64,000 nt of DNA from the NCBI RefSeq assembly GCF_037120705.1, contig NZ_JAWLJU010000002.1, positions 2,108,001-2,172,000 of the forward strand, read 5' to 3'. The notes beneath the pieces are model-generated. The model did no database searches. It saw only the letters and a list, made by a program, of their open reading frames with translations, and was not told the origin of the DNA. This document shows positions 25,637 to 35,942 of the stretch, one piece after another. The stretch's first letter is position 1, and every line of letters starts with the position of its first letter. The DNA comes from Pseudoalteromonas sp. UG3-2. GTDB taxonomy: Bacteria; Pseudomonadota; Gammaproteobacteria; Enterobacterales; Alteromonadaceae. The translations under genes were made by a program, and so were the position numbers.

Positions 25637-25894
25637 TTAAGCTTTCTTAGGACGTTCAATCACGTCAACTAGAGTCCAAGATTTATTCTTAGAGATAGGT
25701 GCGCATTCGCGAATAGTCACGATGTCACCTGCTAGTGCCGTGTTGCTCTCATCGTGCGCGTGTACTTTCGTAGTGCGCTTGATGAACTTACCGTAGATCG
25801 GGTGTTTAACCTGACGCTCGATAGCAACAACGATTGATTTGTCCATTTTGTCGCTTAGTACACGACCTTGTAGAGTACGGATCTTATCGCTCAT
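25637..25894 (-). CDS. rpsQ: 30S ribosomal protein S17
   Basis: 85 residues, full length, with the start [23 protein letters not shown], the KVHAHDESN block and the C-terminal [13 protein letters not shown]. It is the last gene of the S10 operon and binds 16S rRNA early in 30S assembly. Its ATG overlaps the rpmC stop by one base (TAATG). It is the only intact rpsQ in the window and the presumed parent of the downstream array. Confidence 0.98.
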   Translation of the reverse strand: MSDKIRTLQGRVLSDKMDKSIVVAIERQVKHPIYGKFIKRTTKVHAHDESNTALAGDIVTIRECAPISKNKSWTLVDVIERPKKA

Positions 25895-26085
25895 TATGCA
25901 CCTGCCTTCTGGTTGATAACCGTTTTAACACGCGCAATATTGCGACGTACTTTCTTAAGCTCGTGAGTTTGAGCTAGCTGACCAGTGCTCGCTTGCATGC
26001 GCAGGTTGAACTGCTCACGAAGAAGCTCAAGAAGTTCAGCATTTAGCTCTTCTACGCTTTTGTCTTTAAGTTCGCTAGCTTTCAT
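25894..26085 (-). CDS. rpmC: 50S ribosomal protein L29
   Basis: 63 residues with [31 protein letters not shown] split by family-typical helices and [12 protein letters not shown] near the C-terminus. It overlaps rplP upstream and rpsQ downstream by one base each. It lies at the peptide-exit site of the ribosome (family knowledge). Confidence 0.97.
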   Translation of the reverse strand: MKASELKDKSVEELNAELLELLREQFNLRMQASTGQLAQTHELKKVRRNIARVKTVINQKAGA

Positions 26086-26498
26086 TACATTACCGTCCGA
26101 GTTACAAATGTTGTTTTGAAAGGTAATTTACGAGCAGCTAGGTTGAATGCTTCGCGAGCAAGCTCTTCTGAAACACCTTCCATCTCGTAAAGTACTTTAC
26201 CAGGCTGAATTTCAGCAACCCAGTATTCAACAGAACCTTTACCTTTACCCATACGAACTTCTAGCGGCTTTTCTGTAATTGGCTTATCTGGGAATACACG
26301 GATCCAGATTTTACCTTGACGCTTGATGTGACGTGTCATAGCACGACGAGCTGCTTCGATTTGACGAGCAGTCATGCGGCCACGGCCAGTCGCTTTCAAG
26401 CCGAAAGAACCGAAGCTAACTTTGTTACCGCTGTTAGCAAGACCACGGTTGCGGCCTTTATGCACCTTGCGGAATTTTGTACGTTTTGGCTGTAACAT
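26085..26498 (-). CDS. rplP: 50S ribosomal protein L16
   Basis: 137 residues, the standard length. Begins [19 protein letters not shown] and has the [22 protein letters not shown] block that contacts 23S rRNA near the A site. Position in the S10 operon, after rpsC and before rpmC, is standard; the gap to rpsC is 13 bases. Confidence 0.98.
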   Translation of the reverse strand: MLQPKRTKFRKVHKGRNRGLANSGNKVSFGSFGLKATGRGRMTARQIEAARRAMTRHIKRQGKIWIRVFPDKPITEKPLEVRMGKGKGSVEYWVAEIQPGKVLYEMEGVSEELAREAFNLAARKLPFKTTFVTRTVM

Positions 26499-26511
26499 TA
26501 GTCGCTACCTC

Positions 26512-27213
26512 TTACTTAGCACTTTTTTTAGCTTTCTTCGGCGCGCGTTTAGCTGGCTTCTCTTGCTCTTGAACTAGTGGAAGACCACCAATTACTTCGC
26601 CTTTGAAGATCCAAACTTTAACACCGATGATACCGTAAGTGGTCAAAGCTTCAGAAGTTGCATAGTCAATATCAGCACGAAGAGTATGTAGAGGTACACG
26701 ACCTTCACGATACCATTCTGCACGTGCGATTTCAGCACCGCCTAGACGGCCGCTTACTTCAACTTTGATACCCTTTGCACCTAGACGCATTGCGTTTTGT
26801 ACTGCGCGCTTCATAGCACGACGGAACATAACACGACGCTCTAGCTGTGAAGCAATACCGTCAGCAACTAGTTGTGCATCAAGCTCTGGCTTACGTACTT
26901 CTGCAATGTTGATTTGCGCAGGTACACCAGCAAGCTTAGTTACAGCTTGGCGAAGCTTTTCTACGTCTTCACCTTTTTTACCGATAACAACACCAGGACG
27001 AGCTGTGTGAATTGTTACACGGATTGATTTAGCTGGACGCTCAATAACGATCTTAGCTACAGAAGCGCTTTTCAATTCCTTAGTAAGGAATGAACGCACT
27101 TTGTGATCGCCAAAAAGCTGTTCAGAGAAATCTTTTGTATTCGCGTACCAAGTAGATACCCAAGGCTTTGAGATACCTAGGCGAATACCAGTAGGATGAA
27201 CTTTTTGTCCCAT
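26512..27213 (-). CDS. rpsC: 30S ribosomal protein S3
   Basis: 233 residues. Begins [18 protein letters not shown], carries the KH domain ([16 protein letters not shown], about 74-90) and the S3 C-terminal domain ([30 protein letters not shown]). The lysine-rich tail is usual. It forms part of the mRNA entry channel. ATATCTCC-type signal AGGAGATAT precedes the ATG. Confidence 0.98.
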   Translation of the reverse strand: MGQKVHPTGIRLGISKPWVSTWYANTKDFSEQLFGDHKVRSFLTKELKSASVAKIVIERPAKSIRVTIHTARPGVVIGKKGEDVEKLRQAVTKLAGVPAQINIAEVRKPELDAQLVADGIASQLERRVMFRRAMKRAVQNAMRLGAKGIKVEVSGRLGGAEIARAEWYREGRVPLHTLRADIDYATSEALTTYGIIGVKVWIFKGEVIGGLPLVQEQEKPAKRAPKKAKKSAK

Positions 27214-27225
27214 TACTTATATCTC

Positions 27226-27558
27226 CTAGCTATCCGAAACCACAACAGTGATGTGGCTTGTACGCTTAAGGATGCGATCTGCGCGTCCTTTAGCACGTGG
27301 CATAATACGTTTCATTGTAGGACCTTCGTCTACAAATACTTTAGCCACTTTAAGCTCATCAATGTCAGCACCTTCGTTGTGCTCCGCGTTCGCGATAGCA
27401 GACTCAAGTACTTTCTTAACCAATACAGCCGCCTTCTTCGGGCTGTACGCCAGGATTTCTAGCGCGCGATCAACCGGAAGTCCACGGATTTGATCAGCCA
27501 CTAGACGTGCTTTCTGCGCCGAACCAGAGGCGAATTTGTGTTTAGCTAATGCTTCCAT
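27226..27558 (-). CDS. rplV: 50S ribosomal protein L22
   Basis: 110 residues starting [26 protein letters not shown], with the C-terminal [20 protein letters not shown]. Two ATGs are adjacent (27561 and 27558); the second gives better spacing from GGAGGG and the usual N-terminus. It lines the peptide exit tunnel. Confidence 0.97.
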   Translation of the reverse strand: MEALAKHKFASGSAQKARLVADQIRGLPVDRALEILAYSPKKAAVLVKKVLESAIANAEHNEGADIDELKVAKVFVDEGPTMKRIMPRAKGRADRILKRTSHITVVVSDS

Positions 27559-27570
27559 CATACCCTCCGA

Positions 27571-27858
<288 letters not shown>

Positions 27859-27865
27859 TCAACTA

Positions 27866-28690
27866 TTATTTAGTACGACGACGTACGATGAACTTATCTG
27901 TACGCTTGTTCTTACGAGTCTTATAACCTTTAGTAGGCGTGCCCCATGGAGATACAGGGTGACGACCACCAGAAGTACGACCTTCACCACCACCGTGAGG
28001 GTGGTCAATCGGGTTCATGGCAACACCACGAACAGTAGGACGAATACCACGCCAACGAGTTGCACCAGCTTTACCTAGTGAACGTAGCATGTGTTCAGCG
28101 TTACCTACTTCGCCGATAGTTGCACGACAGTCTGACTCAACCTTACGAACTTCGCCTGAACGAAGACGTAGTGTTACGTATTGACCTTCACGCGCAAGGA
28201 TCTGAACGTAAGCACCTGCTGAACGTGCAATTTGTGCACCTTTACCAGGCTTAAGCTCAACGTTGTGTACAGTTGTACCTACAGGGATATTACGCATAGG
28301 TAGTGTGTTACCAACCTTGATTGGTGCGTCAACACCAGATTGGATAGCATCACCTGCTTTTAGGCCCTTAGGTGCGATGATGTAACGACGCTCACCGTCT
28401 GCATATAATACAAGAGCGATGTTTGCGCTACGGTTAGGATCGTACTCTAGACGCTCTACTTTAGCTGGAATGCTGTCTTTAGTGCGTGCAAAGTCGATTA
28501 AACGATAGTGTTGCTTATGACCACCACCGATGTGACGAACCGTGATACGACCGTTGTTGTTACGACCACCTGATTTAGAGTTTTTCTCTAGTAGCGGAGC
28601 GTAAGGCTTACCCTTGTATAGATCAGGGTTAACCACTTTAACGACGTGACGACGACCCGCAGAAGTTGGTTTACACTTTTGAAGTGCCAT
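27866..28690 (-). CDS. rplB: 50S ribosomal protein L2
   Basis: 274 residues. Starts [20 protein letters not shown], with the RNA-binding centre and the conserved HPHGGGEGR loop that contains the essential histidine near the peptidyl-transferase centre. Ends with the basic [16 protein letters not shown]. Confidence 0.98.
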   Translation of the reverse strand: MALQKCKPTSAGRRHVVKVVNPDLYKGKPYAPLLEKNSKSGGRNNNGRITVRHIGGGHKQHYRLIDFARTKDSIPAKVERLEYDPNRSANIALVLYADGERRYIIAPKGLKAGDAIQSGVDAPIKVGNTLPMRNIPVGTTVHNVELKPGKGAQIARSAGAYVQILAREGQYVTLRLRSGEVRKVESDCRATIGEVGNAEHMLRSLGKAGATRWRGIRPTVRGVAMNPIDHPHGGGEGRTSGGRHPVSPWGTPTKGYKTRKNKRTDKFIVRRRTK

Positions 28691-28707
28691 AATTCTAACT
28701 CCCCTTA

Positions 28708-29010
28708 TTACTCGGCGCCGCCGACAAAGTCTAGCTCGCTACCTTCTTTAAGAGTAACGTATGCTTTTTTCCAATCGCTACGACGGCCAAAACGCATACC
28801 AGTACGCTTTGTCTTACCCTTAACATTTAGAGTGCGAACACCTGTTACTTCTACTTCGAAAAGCTTTTCAACAGCAGCTTTTACTTCTGCTTTTGTTGCA
28901 TCTTTAGCTACTTTGAAAACAATCGTGTTGTTTTCTTCAGCAGATACAGTGCTCTTCTCAGAGATGTGTGGAGCAAGGATTACTTTTAAAAGACGTTCTT
29001 CACGGATCAT
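28708..29010 (-). CDS. rplW: 50S ribosomal protein L23
   Basis: 100 residues with [33 protein letters not shown] and the basic loop [18 protein letters not shown]. It is the docking site for SRP and trigger factor at the exit tunnel. Its ATG overlaps the rplD stop (ATGA arrangement), so it is coupled to L4 synthesis. Confidence 0.98.
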   Translation of the reverse strand: MIREERLLKVILAPHISEKSTVSAEENNTIVFKVAKDATKAEVKAAVEKLFEVEVTGVRTLNVKGKTKRTGMRFGRRSDWKKAYVTLKEGSELDFVGGAE

Positions 29011-29609
29011 GCTAGCGCCTCCTCAAGTTGCTTAACAGCACCTGCAGTAATTAGTACCTTATCGAAAGCGATTAGGCTTACTGGGTCGATGCCAGCTACA
29101 TCGCGCGTGTCAACCTTGTATAGGTTACGTGCAGAAAGGAATAGATTCTCATCTACTTCTTCAGTCACGATTAATACGTCTTTAAGCTCAAGCTCTTTAA
29201 GCTTACCTACTAGTTCTTTCGTTTTTGGTGCTTCTAGACCAAACTCTTCAACAACTACTAGACGATCTTGACGAACAAGCTCAGAAAGAATGCTCTTGAT
29301 CGCACCGCGATACATCTTACGGTTCACTTTTTGGCTGTGATCTTGCGGCTTAGCTGCAAAGCTCACACCACCGCTGCGCCAGATTGGGCTGCGGATTGTA
29401 CCAGCACGTGCACGGCCAGTACCTTTTTGGCGGAATGGTTTCTTACCACCACCGCGTACTTCAGAACGTGTCAGTTGAGCTTTAGTACCTTGACGAGCAC
29501 CTGCTGCGTAAGCAACAACTACTTGGTGTACTAATGCTTCGTTAAACTCACGTCCAAAAGTAGCTTCGGAAACTTCAAGCGCACCAGCGCCTTTAATTGC
29601 TAATTCCAT
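29007..29609 (-). CDS. rplD: 50S ribosomal protein L4
   Basis: 200 residues. [29 protein letters not shown], the tunnel loop [23 protein letters not shown] and [14 protein letters not shown]. The ATG at 29609 follows TGGAGAT; a GTG directly upstream is less likely. In E. coli L4 is also the feedback repressor of this operon, acting on the mRNA leader; a leader with an attenuator-like hairpin is present here. Confidence 0.97.
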   Translation of the reverse strand: MELAIKGAGALEVSEATFGREFNEALVHQVVVAYAAGARQGTKAQLTRSEVRGGGKKPFRQKGTGRARAGTIRSPIWRSGGVSFAAKPQDHSQKVNRKMYRGAIKSILSELVRQDRLVVVEEFGLEAPKTKELVGKLKELELKDVLIVTEEVDENLFLSARNLYKVDTRDVAGIDPVSLIAFDKVLITAGAVKQLEEALA

Positions 29610-29626
29610 CACTAAATCTCCAGGAC

Positions 29627-30262
29627 TTATGCTTTAACAGCAGGTTTAACGATAACGTCGCCGCCGATAGCGCCAGGTACTGCACCCTTAACTAAAAGCA
29701 AGTTACGCTCTGCGTCAACACGTACTAGTTCAAGGTTCTGTGTCGTTGAACGAACATTACCCATTTGACCGGCCATTTTCTTACCTTTGAAAACTTTACC
29801 AGGAGACTGGTTTTGACCGATTGAACCAGGAGCACGGTGAGAGATAGAGTTACCGTGAGTTGCGTCTTGCATGCTGAAGTTCCAGCGCTTAACACCACCT
29901 TGGAAACCTTTACCTTTCGAAGTACCAGTAACGTCTACTTTTTTCACTTCAGTGAAAAGTTCAACAGTTAGCTCTGAACCTACTTCAAATTCACCTTCAC
30001 CGTCGTTAAGACGGAATTCCCACAGGCCGCGACCCGCTTCAACGCCAGCTTTAGCGAAGTGACCCGCTGCTGGTTTGTTGACACGGCTTGCTTTTTTCTC
30101 GCCTGCAGTAACTTGAAGCGCGTTGTAACCGTCTGTTGCGTCAGATTTGATCTGAGTAACACGGTTAGGCGTCGCTTCGATAACTGTCACAGGGATAGAT
30201 ACACCATCTTCAGTGAAGATACGTGTCATACCCACTTTACGACCGACTAGACCTAATGCCAT
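29627..30262 (-). CDS. rplC: 50S ribosomal protein L3
   Basis: 211 residues. [20 protein letters not shown] at the start, and the long loop [33 protein letters not shown], whose Gln is a known methylation target in relatives. It nucleates 50S assembly. It follows rpsJ by 27 bases. Confidence 0.98.
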   Translation of the reverse strand: MALGLVGRKVGMTRIFTEDGVSIPVTVIEATPNRVTQIKSDATDGYNALQVTAGEKKASRVNKPAAGHFAKAGVEAGRGLWEFRLNDGEGEFEVGSELTVELFTEVKKVDVTGTSKGKGFQGGVKRWNFSMQDATHGNSISHRAPGSIGQNQSPGKVFKGKKMAGQMGNVRSTTQNLELVRVDAERNLLLVKGAVPGAIGGDVIVKPAVKA

Positions 30263-30289
30263 TTTCCTAAAACCTCTCTAATCTTCCGA

Positions 30290-30604
<315 letters not shown>

Positions 30605-30639
30605 TTAACCTCAATTAAAAGAGCATTTAAAAAGAGCAT

Positions 30640-30682
30640 AAAAAAACGACCGAGACTAACTCACTAATTATGAGAAGTCGGC
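30640..30682 (-). promoter_or_regulatory. Attenuator-like hairpin in the S10 operon leader
   Basis: On the minus strand a long hairpin (arms around 30650-30662 and 30668-30682; CCGACTTCTCA pairing with TGAGTTAGTCTCGG with small bulges) is followed by a run of seven T (30646-30640), about 38 bases upstream of rpsJ. This is the shape of the L4-dependent attenuator of the E. coli S10 leader. Two earlier leader hairpins are GACTTTCT/AGAAAGTC and GAACTC/GAGTTC. Confidence 0.6.
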
Positions 30683-30791
30683 TGTTCTTTTATTTCTACC
30701 GTTGAACTCGCAATTGGAGTTCCTGTTTAATGGCCTGAAATCCAGACCTTTACTTTGACTTTCTAAGCACTGTGGCTAAGAAAGTCTGCAT

Positions 30792-30819
30792 ATTATAGTG
30801 ATATTGGTGATAAATGCAA
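30792..30819 (-). promoter_or_regulatory. Promoter of the S10 operon
   Basis: On the minus strand TTGCAT (30819-30814), a 16-base spacer and a perfect TATAAT (30797-30792). Transcription would start about 185 bases upstream of rpsJ, leaving a structured leader. No closer promoter is evident. Confidence 0.7.
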
Positions 30820-31077
30820 CAATTATTCGCAGCTTATTTTTAGCGTCGGCCGCTGGGCGGTAATTCTAGTTGTGGTCACCACGACTGACTCCTTCTTTAC
30901 TAACACAAAACAGCAGCCCGCAACCGTCAAAACTGCAAACAGTGCATATATTGTACAGCTTCTATGCTACCTTACAGCTAACGCCAGTACACTGGTGCTC
31001 ACCATGACGCGTATGTAAATGGTCAGTCCAGTCAATTCTTGGTATTCTATAACCAATGATAATTGATCGGTATTCTC

Positions 31078-33504
31078 ATGCAGATTTTCACTTATTTGCT
31101 TACTACTTTGGCTCGTTGCAGCAATTGGCTCTTTGTCAAAAGTAAGGTGTTACCTGAAAACCCCATCACTGACTACGACCTAGACCCTGATGTTCCCACT
31201 TTTTACGTGGCACGACTCGACTCCATCTCGGATATGGTGGCGCTGGATGTTATGTGTAAAAAACTCGGCTTGCCACGCCCGTCACACAAGCAAACACTGG
31301 GAGAGCAACAACTTAACCGCTTTGTTGGCATTCAGGCGCCGCCCAGTGTGTTTGGCAACAAGCATAAACCCAGTGAAGCCCTAGCGCGCAGTAAAGCGAT
31401 TTTTTCTGCTTTAGATAGGGCAAATAATAGCCAGGCTCAAGTGATCCCAGTGACTATCCTTTGGGGTCGCAACCCAGGTAAGGAAAAACCGGGGCTAGGC
31501 ACCTTGGTGTCTAACTCTCTTACCCCTAGTTGGTTGCGAAAGTGCTTTGTGGTGCTGTTTTCTGGTCGCGATAACTTCGTGCGCTTTTCACAGCCCATTG
31601 AATTGAACCAACTGCTCAACGATAAAGCCGATGTCGAAGAGCTACCACATAAGCTGCTGCGTGTTGCCCGGGTGCACTTTCGTCGCCAAAAGCTGGCCGC
31701 CACAGGGCCGAAACTGCCTTCAAGAGAACAATTATTTAACTCAATCCTCGCGGCGCCTAGCATTAAAAAAGCCATTGCCGATGAAGCCAAGGTCAAAGGC
31801 TTGAGCCAAGAAGAAGCACGCCTCGAAGCCATGGAGCTACTCGACGAAATCGCCGCAAACTACTCCGATGCCATGGTAAGAGTGGCTGACCGCGCACTCA
31901 CTTGGCTGTGGAACAAGCTCTATAATGGCATTGAGGTCAATAACTCAGAGAAAGTACAAGCCCTTGCCGATAAGGGCCATGAGATTATCTATGTCCCGTG
32001 CCACCGCAGTCATATGGACTACTTACTGCTGACATATGTGATTTATCACCAGGGCTTAGTGCCACCGCACATTGCCGCTGGGGTGAATCTTAACTTTTTC
32101 CCTGCTGGACCGATTTTCCGTCGCAGTGGCGCCTTTTTTATTCGCCGCTCCTTTTCCGGCAATAAGCTGTATTCCGCGGTATTTAAAGAGTACTTGAGTC
32201 AGTTATTTATCAAGGGCTACTCGGTGAAATTTTATACCGAAGGTGGTCGCAGCCGCACCGGCCGCTTATTACCACCCAAGACAGGTATGCTTGCCATGAC
32301 ACTGCAGTCCATGCTGCGTGGCATCGACCGCCCTATCTCTTTGGTGCCGGTGTACCTTGGCTATGAGCATGTGATGGAAATAAATACCTATCTCAAAGAA
32401 CTGGCGGGTAATAGCAAAAAGAATGAGTCTATTTTTGGTATTTTTAAAGCCATTAAAAACCTAAAAAATTACGGTCGTGGTTATTTGAATTTTGGTGAGC
32501 CTATCTCGGTGAATCAATACTTAAATGAGCAACAGCCAGACTGGCGTGAGGCGGTTCTCCCAACCGAGGCGCAAAAGCCCGTTTGGCTTAATCAGCAGGT
32601 CGCCAATTTGGCCGATGTCATCATGACTGAAATCAATAACTCAGCAGCCTTAAATTCAGTCAACTTATTGGCCACTATTTTACTCAGCAACGAGCAGTTT
32701 GCGCTGCCGAAATCGCAGCTACTGCAGCAACTTGAGTTGTACCTTGAACTACATCGTCAAGCACCATATCACAGCAACGCCACTGTGCCTGATTGCAGCG
32801 CGGAAGAGTTATTAACGCACGCATTAAAACTCGATAAGTTCGAAGTGATCGCCGATAGCTTTGGCGAAATCATCAGCGTTAAAGAAAAAGAGCGCGCACT
32901 GCTCAATTACTACCGCAACAATATCCTGCACTTATTCGCCATACCCAGCTTAATTGCACAGCAGCTATTCAATCGTTATAACTTAAGCTTACAAGAGTGC
33001 CGTGCAGAAATAGAATTACTCTACCCGCTGTTTGCCAAAGAGTGGTTCCTCACTGAGCTTAGCGAGGACTATATTGAGTCAATTCTGCGTTTCTTTGCCG
33101 CGCAGGGGTTGATTGATTTTGACGGCCACAGTGCCACAGTGAACAAGGACGGCGATGCCTTGGCGCAACTCGAGATGCTGGGCAAAGTGATCCACTTAAC
33201 CTTACAGCGCTATGCCATTACCATCAACTTGGTTAAGCGCCACCAAGGCCTGAGCCGCAATGAACTGGAAAGTGAAAGCACCCAGCTTGCTGAGCGGCTG
33301 GGCACCTTGCACGGCATAAAAAGCCCAGAATTTTTCGATAAGAAAGTACTCAGTGCGTTTGTTTCTAGCTTAAAAGAACAAGGCTTTATTGAGCACAATG
33401 AAACCACGGGAATTTGCGGCACCGACTCGCTGCAAACGCTGGAGCAGTACTTAAAAGCACTGTTGCCGGCTCGTGTTCACCAGTCGATTCAACACATCAG
33501 TTAA
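31078..33504 (+). CDS. plsB: Glycerol-3-phosphate 1-O-acyltransferase
   Basis: 808 residues, matching the roughly 807 of E. coli PlsB. It acylates glycerol-3-phosphate, the first step of phospholipid synthesis, at the inner membrane. All four acyltransferase blocks are present: HRSHMD (H309, D314), GPIFRRSGAFFIRR (about 345), FYTEGGRSRTGR (about 382-393) and SLVPVYLGYEHVMEI (about 421). The ATG at 31078 gives the family N-terminus; a TTG five codons earlier is less likely. No strong ribosome site is seen. It is an unusual neighbour for rpsJ: it stands where the str operon would be and runs opposite to both ribosomal blocks. Confidence 0.95.
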   Translation: MQIFTYLLTTLARCSNWLFVKSKVLPENPITDYDLDPDVPTFYVARLDSISDMVALDVMCKKLGLPRPSHKQTLGEQQLNRFVGIQAPPSVFGNKHKPSEALARSKAIFSALDRANNSQAQVIPVTILWGRNPGKEKPGLGTLVSNSLTPSWLRKCFVVLFSGRDNFVRFSQPIELNQLLNDKADVEELPHKLLRVARVHFRRQKLAATGPKLPSREQLFNSILAAPSIKKAIADEAKVKGLSQEEARLEAMELLDEIAANYSDAMVRVADRALTWLWNKLYNGIEVNNSEKVQALADKGHEIIYVPCHRSHMDYLLLTYVIYHQGLVPPHIAAGVNLNFFPAGPIFRRSGAFFIRRSFSGNKLYSAVFKEYLSQLFIKGYSVKFYTEGGRSRTGRLLPPKTGMLAMTLQSMLRGIDRPISLVPVYLGYEHVMEINTYLKELAGNSKKNESIFGIFKAIKNLKNYGRGYLNFGEPISVNQYLNEQQPDWREAVLPTEAQKPVWLNQQVANLADVIMTEINNSAALNSVNLLATILLSNEQFALPKSQLLQQLELYLELHRQAPYHSNATVPDCSAEELLTHALKLDKFEVIADSFGEIISVKEKERALLNYYRNNILHLFAIPSLIAQQLFNRYNLSLQECRAEIELLYPLFAKEWFLTELSEDYIESILRFFAAQGLIDFDGHSATVNKDGDALAQLEMLGKVIHLTLQRYAITINLVKRHQGLSRNELESESTQLAERLGTLHGIKSPEFFDKKVLSAFVSSLKEQGFIEHNETTGICGTDSLQTLEQYLKALLPARVHQSIQHIS

Positions 33505-33562
33505 CTGTTCAAGGCCTCATCACGAGGCCTTACCTCCCCCCACCAATATCAATACCTAAGTC

Positions 33563-33743
33563 GCGGTATAAAACCGCTGCTACCAACAAGATTGTCTCGA
33601 CTATGGAGAGTCGGTTTACCCGACGATGGGTGGGTATATTAAGCGCGATATAAAATCGCGCCTACCAACAGAGGTTTCCCGTCTTTGGTGGGAGTCGGTT
33701 TATCCGACGATGGGTTGGTAGGGAAATCGCGATATAAAATCGC
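33563..33743. repeat. Cluster of short palindromic repeats downstream of plsB
   Basis: Five hairpins of two related kinds alternate. Kind A, GCG-rich arms around ATAAA: GCGGT/ACCGC 33563-33577, GCGCGAT/ATCGCGC 33643-33661, GCGAT/ATCGC 33729-33743. Kind B, GTCGG/CCGAC around TTTAY: 33610-33624 and 33694-33708. The order B-A occurs twice with shared flanks (GACGATGGG after B, CTAC after A), so they form a composite two-hairpin repeat. Related hairpins CGCGAT/ATCGCG recur at 33809-33825 and 34051-34067. Confidence 0.85.
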
Positions 33744-33760
33744 TACTACAAAATTTAGGC

Positions 33761-33802
33761 ATTAAAAAAGGCCGCACTCTTTATTAGAGAACGACCTTTT
33801 TC
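33761..33802 (-). terminator. Duplicated copy of the tuf terminator
   Basis: Near-identical to the terminator at 34003-34046, shifted by 242 bases. On the minus strand GGTCGTTCTCT pairs with AGAGTGCGGCC, followed by six T. Confidence 0.75.
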
Positions 33803-33839
33803 TAGTGTCGCGATATTACATCGCGGCTATCAATATCGA

Positions 33840-33957
33840 TTACTCGACGATTGAAGCTACAACACCAGCACCTACTGTACTGGCTGCCACGCAGGGCCAC
33901 CTTCACGGATCGCGAAACGAAGACCTTCGTCCATTGTTGGTTTTGAGGGCGGCAGAT
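33840..33957 (-). pseudogene. Degenerate duplicate of the tuf 3' end
   Basis: The last ~40 codons of tuf are repeated here: 42 bases from the stop are identical to 34082-34123, then 14 foreign bases (33881-33894), then a 35-base match, then an 8-base-longer replaced block, then a 14-base match (GGCAGATTAGCTCT, 33943-33956, allowing one base uncertainty). The rest of tuf is missing. The stop codon equivalent is 33840-33842, 242 bases before the true stop. It cannot encode a functional product. Confidence 0.85.
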
Positions 33958-34002
33958 TAGCTCTTTCTTATACCAACACCTCAACATCACCAACCTATGG
34001 GC

Positions 34003-34046
34003 ATTAAAAAAGGCCGTGCTCTTTATCAGAGAACGACCTTTTTTTA
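34003..34046 (-). terminator. Terminator of tuf
   Basis: On the minus strand AAAAAGGTCGTTCTCT, loop, AGAGCACGGCC and TTTTTT, beginning about 37 bases after the tuf stop. A separate small hairpin CGCGAT/ATCGCG lies between the stop and the terminator. Confidence 0.75.
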
Positions 34047-34081
34047 GTGTCGCGATATTACATCGCGGCTATCAATATCGA

Positions 34082-35266
34082 TTACTCGACGATTGAAGCT
34101 ACAACACCAGCACCTACTGTACGGCCACCTTCACGGATCGCGAAACGAAGACCTTCGTCCATTGCGATTGGGCAGATTAGCTCTACAGTCATCTTGATGT
34201 TGTCACCAGGCATTACCATTTCTACGCCGTCTGGTAGCTGGATGTCACCAGTTACGTCTGTTGTACGGAAGTAGAACTGTGGACGGTAGCCTTTGAAGAA
34301 TGGCGTGTGACGACCACCTTCGTCTTTAGAAAGTACGTATACTTCTGAAGTGAACTTCGTGTGTGGAGTGATTGAACCAGGCTTCGCTAGTACTTGACCA
34401 CGTTCAACGTCATCACGCTTAGTACCACGTAGAAGTGCACCGATGTTCTCACCTGCACGACCTTCGTCTAGAAGCTTACGGAACATCTCAACACCCGTAC
34501 AAGTTGTCTTCGTAGTTTCTTTGATACCTACGATTTCAACTTCGTCGTTCACGTTGATGATACCCGCTTCAACACGGCCTGTTACTACTGTACCACGACC
34601 CTGGATTGAGAATACGTCTTCGATAGGCATGATGAATGGCTTATCGATGTCACGCTCTGGCTCTGGGATGTAAGAATCTAGTGCTTCTGCAAGCTCAACG
34701 ATTTTGTCTTCCCACTCTTTCTCGCCTTCAAGCGCTTTAAGAGCTGAACCCTGGATTAGAGGTAGGTCATCACCTGGGAAGTCATACTCAGAAAGTAGTT
34801 CACGTACTTCCATCTCTACTAGCTCAAGTAGCTCTTCGTCATCTACCATGTCACATTTGTTCATGAATACGATGATGTAAGGTACGCCAACCTGACGAGA
34901 AAGTAGGATGTGCTCACGTGTTTGTGGCATAGGACCATCAGTAGCAGCAACTACTAGGATCGCGCCGTCCATCTGTGCAGCACCAGTGATCATGTTTTTA
35001 ACATAGTCAGCGTGTCCTGGACAGTCTACGTGTGCATAGTGACGAGTTGGTGTGTCATACTCAACGTGTGAAGTTGAGATTGTGATACCACGCTCACGCT
35101 CTTCTGGAGCGTTATCGATCGCAGCGAAGTCTTTTGCTGTACCACCGTATACTTTTGCAAGTACGTTAGTGATTGCTGCAGTTAGAGTAGTTTTACCGTG
35201 GTCAACGTGGCCGATAGTACCAACGTTTACGTGCGGTTTCGAACGTTCAAACTTTTCTTTTGCCAT
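34082..35266 (-). CDS. tuf: Elongation factor Tu
   Basis: 394 residues, full length. GTPase motifs: GHVDHGKT (about 19-26), DCPGHADY (about 81-88), [10 protein letters not shown] (about 136) and SALKALEG. It delivers aminoacyl-tRNA to the ribosome. It follows four tRNA genes in the order known from tufB of enterobacteria. After its terminator come a degenerate partial copy of itself and plsB, not secE-nusG. No second complete tuf is in the window. Confidence 0.99.
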   Translation of the reverse strand: MAKEKFERSKPHVNVGTIGHVDHGKTTLTAAITNVLAKVYGGTAKDFAAIDNAPEERERGITISTSHVEYDTPTRHYAHVDCPGHADYVKNMITGAAQMDGAILVVAATDGPMPQTREHILLSRQVGVPYIIVFMNKCDMVDDEELLELVEMEVRELLSEYDFPGDDLPLIQGSALKALEGEKEWEDKIVELAEALDSYIPEPERDIDKPFIMPIEDVFSIQGRGTVVTGRVEAGIINVNDEVEIVGIKETTKTTCTGVEMFRKLLDEGRAGENIGALLRGTKRDDVERGQVLAKPGSITPHTKFTSEVYVLSKDEGGRHTPFFKGYRPQFYFRTTDVTGDIQLPDGVEMVMPGDNIKMTVELICPIAMDEGLRFAIREGGRTVGAGVVASIVE

Positions 35267-35311
35267 GACGGAACCTATAAGTTTTGTGTATCTAGATTAC
35301 ATATAAAAATA

Positions 35312-35374
35312 ATCCACGACGAGTGTGGATCACAATTATTCAGTCTATTATAAATATTTTTTCGACAATTCAAA
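35312..35374 (-). promoter_or_regulatory. Candidate tuf promoter and leader hairpin
   Basis: On the minus strand TTTGAA (35374-35369), 16 bases, and a perfect TATAAT (35352-35347). Between it and tuf lies a 6-bp hairpin ATCCAC/GTGGAT (35312-35330) followed by a T-rich stretch. The hairpin may end the tRNA transcript or attenuate tuf. tuf may also be cotranscribed with the tRNAs. Confidence 0.45.
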
Positions 35375-35400
35375 GGAAGTATTTGAGAAGATTCGAAGAC

Positions 35401-35476
35401 TGGTGCTGATAGGCAGATTTGAACTGCCGACCTCACCCTTACCAAGGGTGCGCTCTACCAACTGAGCTATATCAGC
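35401..35476 (-). tRNA. tRNA-Thr (anticodon GGU)
   Basis: 76 nt including encoded CCA. Acceptor GCTGATA/TATCAGC, D-loop AGCTCAGTTGGTAGAGC, anticodon loop CTTGGTA (GGT), T-loop GTTCAAATC. Last of four tRNAs before tuf. Confidence 0.98.
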
Positions 35477-35489
35477 ACGCCAGAAAAAC

Positions 35490-35564
<75 letters not shown>

Positions 35565-35608
35565 TTTAGGAACCTGTTCTTAACTACCTCTAACCGTCAA
35601 GAATAAAG

Positions 35609-35693
35609 TGGTGGAGGGAGCTGGATTCGAACCAGCGAAGGCAGAGCCGTCAGATTTACAGTCTGATCCCTTTGGCCGCTCGGGAACCCCTCC
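35609..35693 (-). tRNA. tRNA-Tyr (anticodon GUA)
   Basis: 85 nt with CCA and a long variable arm, as in bacterial tRNA-Tyr. Anticodon loop CTGTAAA (GTA), T-loop GTTCGAATC, acceptor GGAGGGG paired with CTCCCTCC region. Confidence 0.98.
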
Positions 35694-35742
35694 ACGAAAA
35701 AATTCTTTCCTAAAGCATCCTATACAAGATAGGGTAAAAAGA

Positions 35743-35818
<76 letters not shown>

Positions 35819-35839
35819 ACTGCTTTAGTACGGGGCGAG

Positions 35840-35868
35840 ATATTAGAGCAACCCATGACGCGATGCAA
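35840..35868 (-). promoter_or_regulatory. Promoter of the tRNA-tuf unit
   Basis: On the minus strand TTGCAT (35868-35863), exactly 17 bases, TAATAT (35845-35840), then the GC-rich discriminator CTCGCCCCG. Such discriminators mark stringently controlled stable-RNA promoters (family knowledge). It is about 20 bases upstream of the first tRNA. Confidence 0.65.
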
Positions 35869-35942
35869 CAGCTAGATGCAAAAAAAATGAAATTTCTTGG
35901 CCAAATGCTCAGTTTTAAGCCAAATCCATGGCATCCTTATGC

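Noticed and set aside
33840..33957. A second tuf gene
   Set aside because: Only about 40 terminal codons remain, with foreign insertions; no start or GTPase domain.
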